44,287 bases of DNA, taken from assembly GCA_934183255.1 (NCBI GenBank), contig CAKPSD010000004.1, forward strand, positions 1 through 44,287, given 5' to 3'. Source of the stretch: an uncultured Bacilli bacterium. GTDB taxonomy: Bacteria; Bacillota_I; Bacilli_A; RFN20; DUOF01. The notes below the pieces were generated by a model. It saw only the letters and a program-made list of their open reading frames with translations. It did no database searches and had not been told where the DNA came from. Each line of letters opens with the position of its first letter. The first letter of the stretch is position 1. Of the stretch, positions 16,882-23,724 are shown in pieces. Both the position numbers and the translations under genes were made by a program.

Positions 16882-17709
16882 CTATAAAAAATTATCATTC
16901 ATTTTAGTGAAAGAAGAAAGTTCACTAAACTTATTTAAAACATGTTTGGCTTTTACTTTAACTGCTGTATTTCCATTATTTATGAAGAAAGAATTATTAA
17001 ACTTTTCAAACATTGATATGTCGTTTATACTATCACCAACTACAAATACTTCATCGTTTTTTACTTTGGTTGTACTTATTAAATATTGTAATCCATCACC
17101 TTTATTTACTCCTTTTGGACATATTTCTATAGATTTTTCACTTACTATAAAAGAAAAATGATCGCCATATTTTTCTTTTAAATGATTTCCTACATCTTCC
17201 ATGTTAAAATCAGCATAAATCAAAGCTTTGTATATTTCTATATTTGTTTCATTTAAATAAATATTTACTAAATCATTATCTATTCTCATTTTATCTTGCA
17301 ATTTACCATTTTTATGATGTAATTTTTTGTATTTCTTTTTAGTTTCTTTTTTGTCATAAGCTGTATAAATAGTAATATCATCATATTTATCAAATATTAT
17401 AAATTCAAAGTTTGTATAGTTATCATTTAAATATTTTAATAAGTTAGATAAAATAATTTTTTTCATTGATTGACTATATATAATAGAACCATTTTTAACA
17501 ATAATAGCTCCATTTAGCGCTACAAAATTATGCTGAATTTTTAAACAGTTGCAAACTTTAGCACAAAATTTTGGATTTCTGCCTGTCACAAGTACTATAT
17601 CACCATAAAAGCTTTGTATAAACTGCTTATTTTCTTTGTCAACAAGAGCACGTTTGTTTATGGGTTTTAATAAAGTTCCATCTAAATCTGTTGCAATAAC
17701 TTTTATCAT
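16882..17709 (-). CDS. Cof-type HAD hydrolase (sugar phosphatase-like)
   Basis: Protein of 275 residues, usual length for Cof/YbjI-type haloacid dehalogenase phosphatases. Motif I 'ATDLDGTLLKP' (about residues 6-16) carries the nucleophile and acid Asp. Motif II is 'VLVTGRNPKFC', motif III the Lys in 'EICPKGVNKGDGLQYL' (about 198), and motif IV 'FVVGDSINDISMFEKF' (about 222-237) holds the Mg2+ Asp residues. The C2-type cap domain lies between motifs II and III. These enzymes hydrolyse phosphosugars or flavin/PLP phosphates with little specificity; the true substrate cannot be read. It leads a minus-strand unit with the unknown gene behind it. Confidence 0.9.
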   Translation of the reverse strand: MIKVIATDLDGTLLKPINKRALVDKENKQFIQSFYGDIVLVTGRNPKFCAKVCNCLKIQHNFVALNGAIIVKNGSIIYSQSMKKIILSNLLKYLNDNYTNFEFIIFDKYDDITIYTAYDKKETKKKYKKLHHKNGKLQDKMRIDNDLVNIYLNETNIEIYKALIYADFNMEDVGNHLKEKYGDHFSFIVSEKSIEICPKGVNKGDGLQYLISTTKVKNDEVFVVGDSINDISMFEKFNNSFFINNGNTAVKVKAKHVLNKFSELSSFTKMNDNFL

Positions 17710-17795
17710 TATTTCACATCCTTATTAGTATTATACTATTTTTTCAATCATATAAAAACTTTTGAAATAAATAAATATAGAATTTATATAAAGAG

Positions 17796-17804
17796 TGATA
17801 TAAT
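17796..17804 (+). promoter_or_regulatory. extended -10 promoter of ruvX
   Basis: TGATATAAT at 17796-17804 is a TGn-extended consensus -10 hexamer, 24 bases before the GTG start of ruvX. No good -35 is visible, as is usual for extended -10 promoters. AAGGAG (17815-17820) is the ribosome binding site. Confidence 0.55.
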
Positions 17805-17828
17805 AATAAAAAGTAAGGAGTAGATGCT

Positions 17829-18257
17829 GTGAGTAAAATATTGGGACTTGATTTAGGCACTAGAACAATTGGAATAGCAATATCTGATAATTTAGAGATG
17901 ATAGCAAGCGCTGTTGAAACATATAGGTTTAAAGAAAATGATTTTGAAAGTGCAATAAAAAGAGTTGAAGAAATAGTTAAACAAAAAGATGTAAAAAAAA
18001 TAGTTCTAGGTTTTCCTAAACATATGAATGGTGATGTTGGAGATAAAGCATTAATGTGTAAAGATTTTGGAGACAAACTAAAAAAACTATTAAATATAGA
18101 AGTTATTATGGAAGATGAAAGATGGACAACTAAACTTGCTACAAATAGGCTATTAGAGTTTGATTTGTCTAGAAATAAAAGAAAAAAAATCATTGATAGT
18201 ATGGCAGCAGTTGTGATTTTACAAAATTATTTAGATGCAAATAAGGGAGGAAAATAA
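17829..18257 (+). CDS. ruvX: Holliday junction resolvase-like protein RuvX/YqgF
   Basis: Protein of 142 residues, normal for RuvX/YqgF (RNase H fold), implicated in pre-16S rRNA 5' processing and in Holliday junction cleavage. 'ILGLDLGTRTIGIAISD' (residues 4-20) carries the first catalytic Asp. 'VLGFPKHMNG' is the family's 'vGlP..mnG', and 'MEDERWTTKLA' and the C-terminal 'KIIDSMAAVVILQNYLD' hold the other acidic residues. The start codon is GTG at 17829 behind AAGGAG. The next gene (DUF1292) starts 2 bases after its stop, the same pairing as yrrK-yrzB in Bacillus. Confidence 0.95.
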   Translation: MSKILGLDLGTRTIGIAISDNLEMIASAVETYRFKENDFESAIKRVEEIVKQKDVKKIVLGFPKHMNGDVGDKALMCKDFGDKLKKLLNIEVIMEDERWTTKLATNRLLEFDLSRNKRKKIIDSMAAVVILQNYLDANKGGK

Positions 18258-18259
18258 AA

Positions 18260-18508
18260 ATGGCAGATGATAAAATATTAATTACTAAAGAAGATGGTAG
18301 TGAAGTAGAATTAACTATTTTACTTACTTTTGAAAATGAAGAGTTAGGACATAAATATGTTTTATACTATGATGAAAATGATGAAAATGGAGAGGTAATG
18401 CCTTTTAGATACGATGAAAAAACTCATTCACTTAGTGAACTTGAAACTGACGAAGAGTGGAAAGTTGCAAATGAAGTGTTAGAAGCTTTTTTAGACGAAG
18501 AAGAATAA
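18260..18508 (+). CDS. yrzB: DUF1292 protein, YrzB-like
   Basis: Very acidic protein of 82 residues matching the DUF1292/YrzB family: 'ILITKEDGSEVELTILLTFE' near the N-terminus, then 'KYVLYYDENDENGEVMPFRY' and 'LSELETDEEWKVANEVLEAF' at the end. The function is unknown; the family nearly always lies next to ruvX in Bacillota, which points to a link with rRNA or DNA processing (inference). GGGAGG (18244-18249) serves as ribosome binding site, and the gap to ruvX is 2 bases. Confidence 0.9.
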   Translation: MADDKILITKEDGSEVELTILLTFENEELGHKYVLYYDENDENGEVMPFRYDEKTHSLSELETDEEWKVANEVLEAFLDEEE

Positions 18509-18590
18509 ATAAAAAAATAGTATCAAATATTACAAAAATACATATTCTAAATATGTCTAATTTTAAAGTATAAAATTATTAATATAAAAC

Positions 18591-18619
18591 TTGTACTTTA
18601 TAATTTTACATGCTATAAT
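18591..18619 (+). promoter_or_regulatory. sigma-A promoter of greA
   Basis: TTGTAC (18591-18596) and TATAAT (18614-18619) are separated by 17 bases, and TGC directly before the -10 gives a TGn extension. This is the clearest housekeeping promoter in the window. TAAAGTA at 18554-18560 and TACTTTA at 18594-18600 can pair across the region before and over the -35, so this AT-rich stretch may contain more than a promoter. Confidence 0.75.
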
Positions 18620-18662
18620 TCGTGAGTATTTGAAATAAATATATAGGAGTGGGGAGTTATTT

Positions 18663-19130
18663 ATGGAAAAATTTCAATTAACAAAAGAAGGAGTAAGCAA
18701 ATTAGAAGCTGAATATAGACATTTATTAGATGTTGAAAGGCCTACAATTACAAAGGAATTAGTTGAAGCTAGAGCACTTGGTGATTTATCTGAAAATGCA
18801 GATTATGATGCAGCAAGAGAAGCACAAGCTAGAGTAGAAGCTAGAATTAAAGAAATTGAAGCAATTTTAGCAAATTATGAATTAATTAAAGATAAGGTAT
18901 CAACTAAAACTGTTCAAGTTGGTGCTAAAGTAACAATTAATATGATTGATTTTGATGAAAAAGATACATATGAAATTGTTGGTGTTATTGAAGCTAATCC
19001 TATGGAAAATAAACTATCAAGTGAATCTCCATTAGCAAAGGCTGTTTTGGGTCATAAAGTAGGAGATATCGTTGAAGTAGAAGTTGCTAAACCTTATAAA
19101 GTTGAAATCTTAGGAATAGAAAAGAATTAA
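18663..19130 (+). CDS. greA: transcription elongation factor GreA
   Basis: Protein of 155 residues, full length. GreA rescues backtracked RNA polymerase by stimulating transcript cleavage in the secondary channel. The N-terminal coiled-coil (1-75) holds 'TKEGVSKLEAEYRHLLDVERP' (residues 7-27) and the tip 'EARALGDLSENADYDAAREA' with the catalytic acidic pair (Asp, Glu in 'GDLSENADY'). The C-terminal FKBP-like domain shows 'VGAKVTINM', 'SPLAKAVLGHKVGDIVEV' and the end 'YKVEILGI'. It has its own promoter (18591-18619) and terminator (19143-19168), so it is likely monocistronic. Confidence 0.97.
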   Translation: MEKFQLTKEGVSKLEAEYRHLLDVERPTITKELVEARALGDLSENADYDAAREAQARVEARIKEIEAILANYELIKDKVSTKTVQVGAKVTINMIDFDEKDTYEIVGVIEANPMENKLSSESPLAKAVLGHKVGDIVEVEVAKPYKVEILGIEKN

Positions 19131-19142
19131 TTTAATAAATAT

Positions 19143-19168
19143 GACAGGTAAAACCTGTCTTTTTTTTT
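19143..19168 (+). terminator. intrinsic terminator of greA
   Basis: GACAGGT (19143-19149), loop AAA, ACCTGTC (19153-19159), then nine T residues. A textbook rho-independent terminator 12 bases after the greA stop. Confidence 0.93.
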
Positions 19169-19203
19169 ATCTTTTTTTTATAATTATATTGAGGTGAACA
19201 TTT

Positions 19204-19593
19204 ATGTTTTTAGAAAAATTATTTGAAAGTATTTATGGAAAAATATGGCTTATAATATTATTAGTGGCTATATTAGCTTTAATAGTATATTTACTAGTTA
19301 AAAATGAAAAGAATGAAGTAAAAGAAATAGTAGAAAAAGTAAATAATGATAGTAATGAACATGAAGATAATAAGGAAGAAGTAGTTCAAAATGATACAGA
19401 AACTATTGAGAAAGAAAAAGAAGATAAAGTTATTGAAGAAAAGGTTCCTGATTATGGAGAATTTGTGATTATAAAAGGTGAGGATGGATTCTTCAGAGTT
19501 AAGAAAAAAGATAGCGAAAGAACAATTAGAAAGTTTGCAACAATAATAGAATCAGAAAATTATATTGAAAAGAGGAATTTAAAAAATGATTGA
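19204..19593 (+). CDS. membrane-anchored protein with C-terminal DUF2188-like domain
   Basis: Protein of 129 residues. One transmembrane helix at residues 14-33 ('IWLIILLVAILALIVYLLV') has a short N-terminal stub. A Glu/Lys/Asn-rich linker (about 34-82) follows, then a compact C-terminal domain 'EFVIIKGEDGFFRVKKKDSE', whose 'dGfFrVkk...er.irkFaT..eAe.Yi' pattern resembles the DUF2188/YegP fold. It overlaps ynzC by 8 bases and so occupies the place that the cell-division inhibitor gene yneA holds in Bacillus (yneA-yneB-ynzC-tkt). It lacks a LysM domain, so homology with YneA is not claimed. No LexA box was seen upstream. Confidence 0.65.
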   Translation: MFLEKLFESIYGKIWLIILLVAILALIVYLLVKNEKNEVKEIVEKVNNDSNEHEDNKEEVVQNDTETIEKEKEDKVIEEKVPDYGEFVIIKGEDGFFRVKKKDSERTIRKFATIIESENYIEKRNLKND

Positions 19594-19786
19594 TCAAAAA
19601 CTTATTCAAAGAATAAACTTTTTAGCAAAAAAGAGTAAAGAAGTTGGATTAACTGAAGAAGAAAAAGTAGAACAAGCAAATCTTAGAAAAGAATATTTGA
19701 AGTTGTTTAGAGAAGGATTTAAGCAACAATTAGATTCAATAGAAATAGTAAAGGAGTATAAAGAGGATGATGAGGACAGTAAATGA
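19586..19786 (+). CDS. ynzC: DUF896 protein, YnzC-like
   Basis: Protein of 66 residues, typical of the UPF0291/YnzC family: 'LIQRINFLAKKSKEVGLTEE' then 'EKVEQANLRKEYLKLFREGF'. The structure known for Bacillus YnzC is a two-helix hairpin, and the gene is part of the SOS-induced yneA operon there. It overlaps the preceding gene by 8 bases and tkt by 20 bases. Its stop is TGA, with an in-frame TAA two codons later. The function is not established. Confidence 0.92.
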   Translation: MIDQKLIQRINFLAKKSKEVGLTEEEKVEQANLRKEYLKLFREGFKQQLDSIEIVKEYKEDDEDSK

Positions 19787-21710
19787 AATTAAAGCAGTTA
19801 CTATGGACACTATTTGTAACGCTAAAAGTGGGCATCCTGGAATGGCTTTGAGTAGCTCTCCTATTTTATATACACTATATAATAAGCTGTTAAATGCATA
19901 TCCTAAAAAAAGTAAATGGATAAATAGAGATAGATTTGTTTTAGCAAGTGGTCATGCTTCTAGCCTTTTATATAATATCTTACATTTATGTGGCTATGAT
20001 ATTGGTATGGATGATCTTAAAAATTTTAGAAAATTAAATTCTATTACACCAGGACATCCAGAGATAAATGAAACTGATGGAGTAGATGCTTCAAGTGGAC
20101 CTTTAGGGCAAGGTATACCTATGGCTGTTGGAATGGCTATTGCAGAAAGAAAATTAGCTAATTTATTTAATAAAGAAGATATGAAGATATTTGATCATTA
20201 TACATATGTTTTGTGTGGTGATGGGGATATACAAGAGGGCGTTACTCAAGAAGCTATTTCTTTAGCGGGTAATCTTAATTTGAATAAATTGATTGTTTTA
20301 TATGATGCTAATGATGTTACTCTTGATGGACCTTTGTCTAATTCATTTAATGAAAATGTAAAGAAAAGATTTGAAGCTTGTAATTTTAATGTTGTTAGTT
20401 TAGAAAATAGTAATGTTAATGTATTAGAAAAGAGTATTAATGAAGCAAAAAAAAGTGAAAGACCCACATTAATAATTGTTAAAACTATAATTGGTGAGGG
20501 AAGTAAATATGAGGGGACATGTAAAGTGCATGGAGCTCCTTTAGATGAAGAGGATTTAAAAGAGTTAAAAGCAAAATTAAGTGTGTCTACTAGTTTTAAT
20601 TATAGTGAAGAAAGTTATAAAGATTTTTATGATAACTTTTATACTAGAGGGAAAAGAAAATTTAATAAATGGAATAAGTTATTAAATGAGTATAAGAAAA
20701 AATATGTTAGTGATTATAATTACTTGCTTAAATGTTTAGATAATGAATTAGATTTTAGTAGCATTGATAATTATAAAATAGAAATGGATAAAGAAATATC
20801 TACACGTAATGCATCTAAAATAATGCTTAATTTATTATGTAAAGATAATAAAAATGTTATAGGCGGAAGTGCAGATGTGGCTAAATCTGTCATGACTTCA
20901 TTAGATAATTCTAGCTATATAACTAAAGATAGCTATGAAGGACAAACTATTAATTATGGAATAAGAGAATTTGCAATGACTTCAATCAATAATGGTATAT
21001 TACTTCATGGTGGATTAAAAGTGTTTGGTGGAAGTTTCTTAGTGTTTAGTGATTATGCAAAAGCAGCTTTAAGAATGGCTTCTTTTATGAATTTGAATAA
21101 TGTTTTATTATATTCTCATGATTCTATAGCAGTTGGAGAAGATGGACCTACTCATCAACCAATTGAACAACTGGCAATGTTAAGAAGTATTCCTAATTTT
21201 AATGTGATTAGAGTGTGCAATGAAGAAGAAACTAAATATGCTTATAAGTATGCCTATAGGAGCAATAATCCTACATCATTAATACTATCTAGACAAAATT
21301 TAAAAACTATGCACAGAGTTAAAGAAGATGAATTTAATAAAGGTGCTTATTTTGTGAAGTATAGTAAAGATAGCAAATATAGCATTATTGCAAGTGGCAG
21401 TGAAGTTGATCTAGCAATAGATGTTTCTAATAAATTTGAATGTGAAGGAATTAAAGTAAATGTTATCTCAATGCCTTCATGGTATATGTTTGAAAAACAA
21501 AGTAAGAAATATAAAAAGAGCATATTATGCAACAAATATAGTAATACTATAACTCTTGAAATGTTATCTACTTTTGGATGGAGTAAATATGGTAAACACA
21601 ATATTGGCATAGATACGTTTGGGGTAAGTGCTAAAGCAAGTGACGTTATAAAACATTATGGTTTTGATTTAGATAGCGTTTATAACAAAATAAAGAAAAT
21701 AATTAAGTAA
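19767..21710 (+). CDS. tkt: transketolase
   Basis: Protein of 647 residues, normal length. A TPP- and Mg2+-dependent enzyme of the non-oxidative pentose phosphate pathway, moving two-carbon units between ketose and aldose phosphates. 'AKSGHPGMALSSSPILYTL' (about residues 18-36) and 'DGVDASSGPLGQGIPMAVGM' are the N-terminal signature. The TPP/Mg2+ motif is 'CGDGDIQEGVTQEAISLAGN' (about 150-169), ending in 'YDANDVTLDG'. 'YGIREFAM' and 'HDSIAVGEDGPTHQPIEQLA' carry catalytic Glu and His residues. The N-terminus is short. ATG 19767 lies 10 bases after AAGGAG (19751-19756); ATG 19770 is the alternative. The ynzC-tkt-yneE-yneF order is as in Bacillus. Confidence 0.97.
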   Translation: MMRTVNEIKAVTMDTICNAKSGHPGMALSSSPILYTLYNKLLNAYPKKSKWINRDRFVLASGHASSLLYNILHLCGYDIGMDDLKNFRKLNSITPGHPEINETDGVDASSGPLGQGIPMAVGMAIAERKLANLFNKEDMKIFDHYTYVLCGDGDIQEGVTQEAISLAGNLNLNKLIVLYDANDVTLDGPLSNSFNENVKKRFEACNFNVVSLENSNVNVLEKSINEAKKSERPTLIIVKTIIGEGSKYEGTCKVHGAPLDEEDLKELKAKLSVSTSFNYSEESYKDFYDNFYTRGKRKFNKWNKLLNEYKKKYVSDYNYLLKCLDNELDFSSIDNYKIEMDKEISTRNASKIMLNLLCKDNKNVIGGSADVAKSVMTSLDNSSYITKDSYEGQTINYGIREFAMTSINNGILLHGGLKVFGGSFLVFSDYAKAALRMASFMNLNNVLLYSHDSIAVGEDGPTHQPIEQLAMLRSIPNFNVIRVCNEEETKYAYKYAYRSNNPTSLILSRQNLKTMHRVKEDEFNKGAYFVKYSKDSKYSIIASGSEVDLAIDVSNKFECEGIKVNVISMPSWYMFEKQSKKYKKSILCNKYSNTITLEMLSTFGWSKYGKHNIGIDTFGVSAKASDVIKHYGFDLDSVYNKIKKIIK

Positions 21711-21761
21711 ATTAGATAAATTTCGACACGCAAATATTAGTAATATTTTATTGGTGATTAT

Positions 21762-22181
21762 ATGAAAAAATATTATTTTTATTTAATTGAAGATGATTTT
21801 TATAGTTTGTTTAAAGGAGATAATCTTAAAGCCTTTTTAGAATTATTTTTTAGAAAAGAAGATTCTACATATTATGAAAAACAATTTGATTTATTTGTCA
21901 AAGAATTAGATTGTAATAAAATAAGTGAATTGTTGAAAGAAAAGTATAAAGAGAGAAAAGATTTTGAATATACAGATAATAAATTTACGTTAAATAATTT
22001 TATTACTTCTAATAAAGAGATATTATGCTTATATCATAATTATTTAAGTATTGAAACAGATTATGAAATAAGTCCATTTATTAATACTTTAGGAGATAAT
22101 TTTCCTGATTTAGTAGTTATTGATGTAAATAATTATAAAATTGAAATCATTGGACTTGTAAGTTCTTCAAGATTTAGTTAA
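21762..22181 (+). CDS. sirA: SirA/YneE-like protein (DnaA inhibitor family)
   Basis: Protein of 139 residues. Its start 'MKKYYFYLIEDDFYSLFKG' resembles the start of Bacillus SirA (YneE), which reads 'YTYLIKEEFA' in the same place. Length (about 140-150) and position, directly between tkt and yneF, are also as in Bacillus. SirA binds DnaA domain I and blocks chromosome replication at the onset of sporulation. The rest of the sequence is poorly conserved, so the call rests on the N-terminus and gene order. GGTGAT lies a few bases before the ATG. There is no membrane segment. Confidence 0.65.
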   Translation: MKKYYFYLIEDDFYSLFKGDNLKAFLELFFRKEDSTYYEKQFDLFVKELDCNKISELLKEKYKERKDFEYTDNKFTLNNFITSNKEILCLYHNYLSIETDYEISPFINTLGDNFPDLVVIDVNNYKIEIIGLVSSSRFS

Positions 22182-22207
22182 AATATTAAAGGAAATGAGG
22201 TAGAAAT

Positions 22208-22417
22208 ATGTTAGCAAATATTTTATATTTATTAGGTGGTTTAATAGGTGGTGCAGTTATAGGATTTTTTGTTTCTAGAAAGATTTTTGCAAACCAATTA
22301 AAAAAGAATCCTCCAATTAACGAAAAAATGATTAGAGCAATGTTTTTACAAATGGGTAGAAAACCATCTGAAACACAAATTAAACAAGTAATGAATTCTA
22401 TGAATAGATATAAATAA
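22208..22417 (+). CDS. yneF: UPF0154 membrane protein YneF
   Basis: Protein of 69 residues that matches the UPF0154/YneF family along its whole length. One N-terminal transmembrane helix with Gly packing motif ('LYLLGGLIGGAVIGFFVSRK', residues 6-25) is followed by a conserved cytoplasmic part 'NPPINEKMIRAMFLQMGRKP' and 'SETQIKQVMNSM'. The function is unknown, though the family is close to universal in Bacilli and Mollicutes. Good ribosome binding site (AAGGAAATGAGG region). A terminator follows at 22416-22433. Confidence 0.95.
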   Translation: MLANILYLLGGLIGGAVIGFFVSRKIFANQLKKNPPINEKMIRAMFLQMGRKPSETQIKQVMNSMNRYK

Positions 22418-22433
22418 GCCTTAGGGCTTTTTT
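22416..22433 (+). terminator. short intrinsic terminator after yneF
   Basis: AAGCC (22416-22420) pairs with GGCTT (22425-22429) and six T residues (22428-22433) overlap and follow the stem. Short but well placed at the end of the tkt-sirA-yneF run. Confidence 0.65.
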
Positions 22434-22457
22434 ATATTACAAAAAGGAGCAAATGGT

Positions 22458-22958
22458 ATGGAAAACTTAAATTATATAGAATATACGCTTAAACATAGAG
22501 TGGCGCTCAAATGTTGTATAGAAAAATATTGTAATACAAGTGATAAGAAAAAATTATTAGAGAGAGCAAAGATACATGATATGGATAAAGTTATAATGTA
22601 TTTATATATGACTAAAAAAGGAGTTAATTTAATTCATAGAAATGGCGTTAGGCATCATTTTAATAGCAATATAAAGGATTATAGTAGATTAGATTATTTA
22701 GAAATGATATTTGATTGGGAATGTGCTAGATACACTAAAGAAGATAAACCACTAAATGCATATGATACATTATATAAATTTTATCCAGAGCACGAAAAAG
22801 AAATTTTGCCTTTATTAAAAGAGTTAAAATTAGATTATTCTAGTTTAGATTTTGATAAAGAAATATTAGAAGAAACTAAAAATATTGTTGTAGATCAAGA
22901 ATATATAAAAAAAGAAATTAATGAATACTTAAATTTAATGGGAGTTATTAGATTATAA
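22458..22958 (+). CDS. DUF5662-like protein, 166 aa
   Basis: Protein of 166 residues with a His/Asp-rich helical layout: 'RAKIHDMDKVIMYLYM' (about residues 35-50), 'GVRHHFNSNIKDYSRLDYLE' and 'DWECARYTKEDKPLNAYDTL'. The 'HD.DK' followed by 'HH' and a conserved 'WECAR' pattern recalls proteins labelled DUF5662, possibly an HD-like metal-binding fold; I am not certain of that label. It has a good ribosome binding site (AAAAAGGAGC) and stands alone between two terminators (22416-22433 and 22958-22988). Confidence 0.6.
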   Translation: MENLNYIEYTLKHRVALKCCIEKYCNTSDKKKLLERAKIHDMDKVIMYLYMTKKGVNLIHRNGVRHHFNSNIKDYSRLDYLEMIFDWECARYTKEDKPLNAYDTLYKFYPEHEKEILPLLKELKLDYSSLDFDKEILEETKNIVVDQEYIKKEINEYLNLMGVIRL

Positions 22959-22988
22959 AAAAATTGTTAATTAATTTAACAATTTTTT
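22958..22988. terminator. bidirectional intrinsic terminator
   Basis: Perfect 13-bp inverted repeat AAAAAATTGTTAA (22958-22970) / TTAACAATTTTTT (22976-22988), loop TTAAT. It lies between the converging DUF5662-like gene and plsY and overlaps the plsY stop. Confidence 0.85.
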
Positions 22989-23625
22989 ATTTCATCCAAG
23001 TTATTTTTCTTTCTGATCCTTCTTTTAATCTTTTAATATTAGAGCTATGTCTGTATACTACAAAGCAAGCATACAAGAATAAACTTAATGGGTAGTACAT
23101 ATCAAATGTTATATTAAGTAAAGGAGATTCTCTAAATATAGGTACTAGAGCAAGTATAGCAGCAACAAAGAAAATAATAATTGAGTCTAATGATACTAAT
23201 TTACATAATTTTAAAATAATTACATATAATACTAAACAAATTAAGAAAATATAAATATTAGTTATAAAAAGTATTCCAAAAGTGGAAGCAACTGCTTTTC
23301 CACCTTTAAATTTTGCAAAGCATGTATAACAATGCCCAATTATTACAAATGCACCTGATAAATAAACACTTAAATTAACTAATTCAGGACTAGTGTTAAT
23401 AATTATTAATTTGGTGAACAAAACTGCAAGTACTGCTTTTAAAACATCTAAAAACATTACTAGCACTCCTATTTTCTTTCCTAATACTCTACCTGTATTG
23501 CTTCCACCTAAATTACCACTTCCATATTCTCTTATATCTTTGTTAAAGAATACTTTTCCAATAATCAAAGCATTTGGTATTGCTCCAAGAAGATAACTCA
23601 TTACAACTGTTAAAAATATATACAT
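22987..23625 (-). CDS. plsY: acyl-phosphate glycerol-3-phosphate acyltransferase PlsY
   Basis: Integral membrane enzyme of 212 residues, normal size, with about five to seven helices. It transfers the acyl group from acyl-phosphate to glycerol-3-phosphate, the first step of phospholipid synthesis in Bacillota. Motif 1 is 'REYGSGNLGGSNTGRVLG' (about residues 31-48) and motif 2 'GHCYTCFAKFKGGKAVASTF' (about 97-116), the acyl-phosphate site. The ATG at 23625 is preferred to 23643, because GAGGGTGA then lies at proper spacing and the upstream ATG precedes that site. It is divergent from parE; in Bacillus plsY (yneS) is also next to parE-parC. Confidence 0.95.
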   Translation of the reverse strand: MYIFLTVVMSYLLGAIPNALIIGKVFFNKDIREYGSGNLGGSNTGRVLGKKIGVLVMFLDVLKAVLAVLFTKLIIINTSPELVNLSVYLSGAFVIIGHCYTCFAKFKGGKAVASTFGILFITNIYIFLICLVLYVIILKLCKLVSLDSIIIFFVAAILALVPIFRESPLLNITFDMYYPLSLFLYACFVVYRHSSNIKRLKEGSERKITWMK

Positions 23626-23686
23626 ATATTCACCCTCAAACATTTAAATTATATCTTAATATCGTGCATTTTAAAAGTGATTTTAG

Positions 23687-23692
23687 TATAAT
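23687..23692 (+). promoter_or_regulatory. -10 element of the parE-parC promoter
   Basis: TATAAT at 23687-23692, 38 bases before the chosen GTG start of parE. The -35 region (around 23664) is weak, so only the -10 is claimed. Confidence 0.45.
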
Positions 23693-23724
23693 AAATTTGT
23701 AAAACTATGAAGGGAGTTTTTTTT

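Noticed and set aside
17744..18193. 149-codon minus-strand frame over ruvX
   Set aside because: ruvX on the plus strand has all family motifs and a good promoter; the reverse frame is a low-complexity Ser/Leu/Phe shadow.
21741..21755. Palindrome AATATTAGTAATATT between tkt and sirA
   Set aside because: Arms of A and T only with a one-base centre and no T run; not a convincing terminator or operator.
23707..23724. ATG at 23707 as start of parE
   Set aside because: It precedes the AAGGGAG site that serves the GTG at 23725, and the extra residues (MKGVFF) do not belong to the family.
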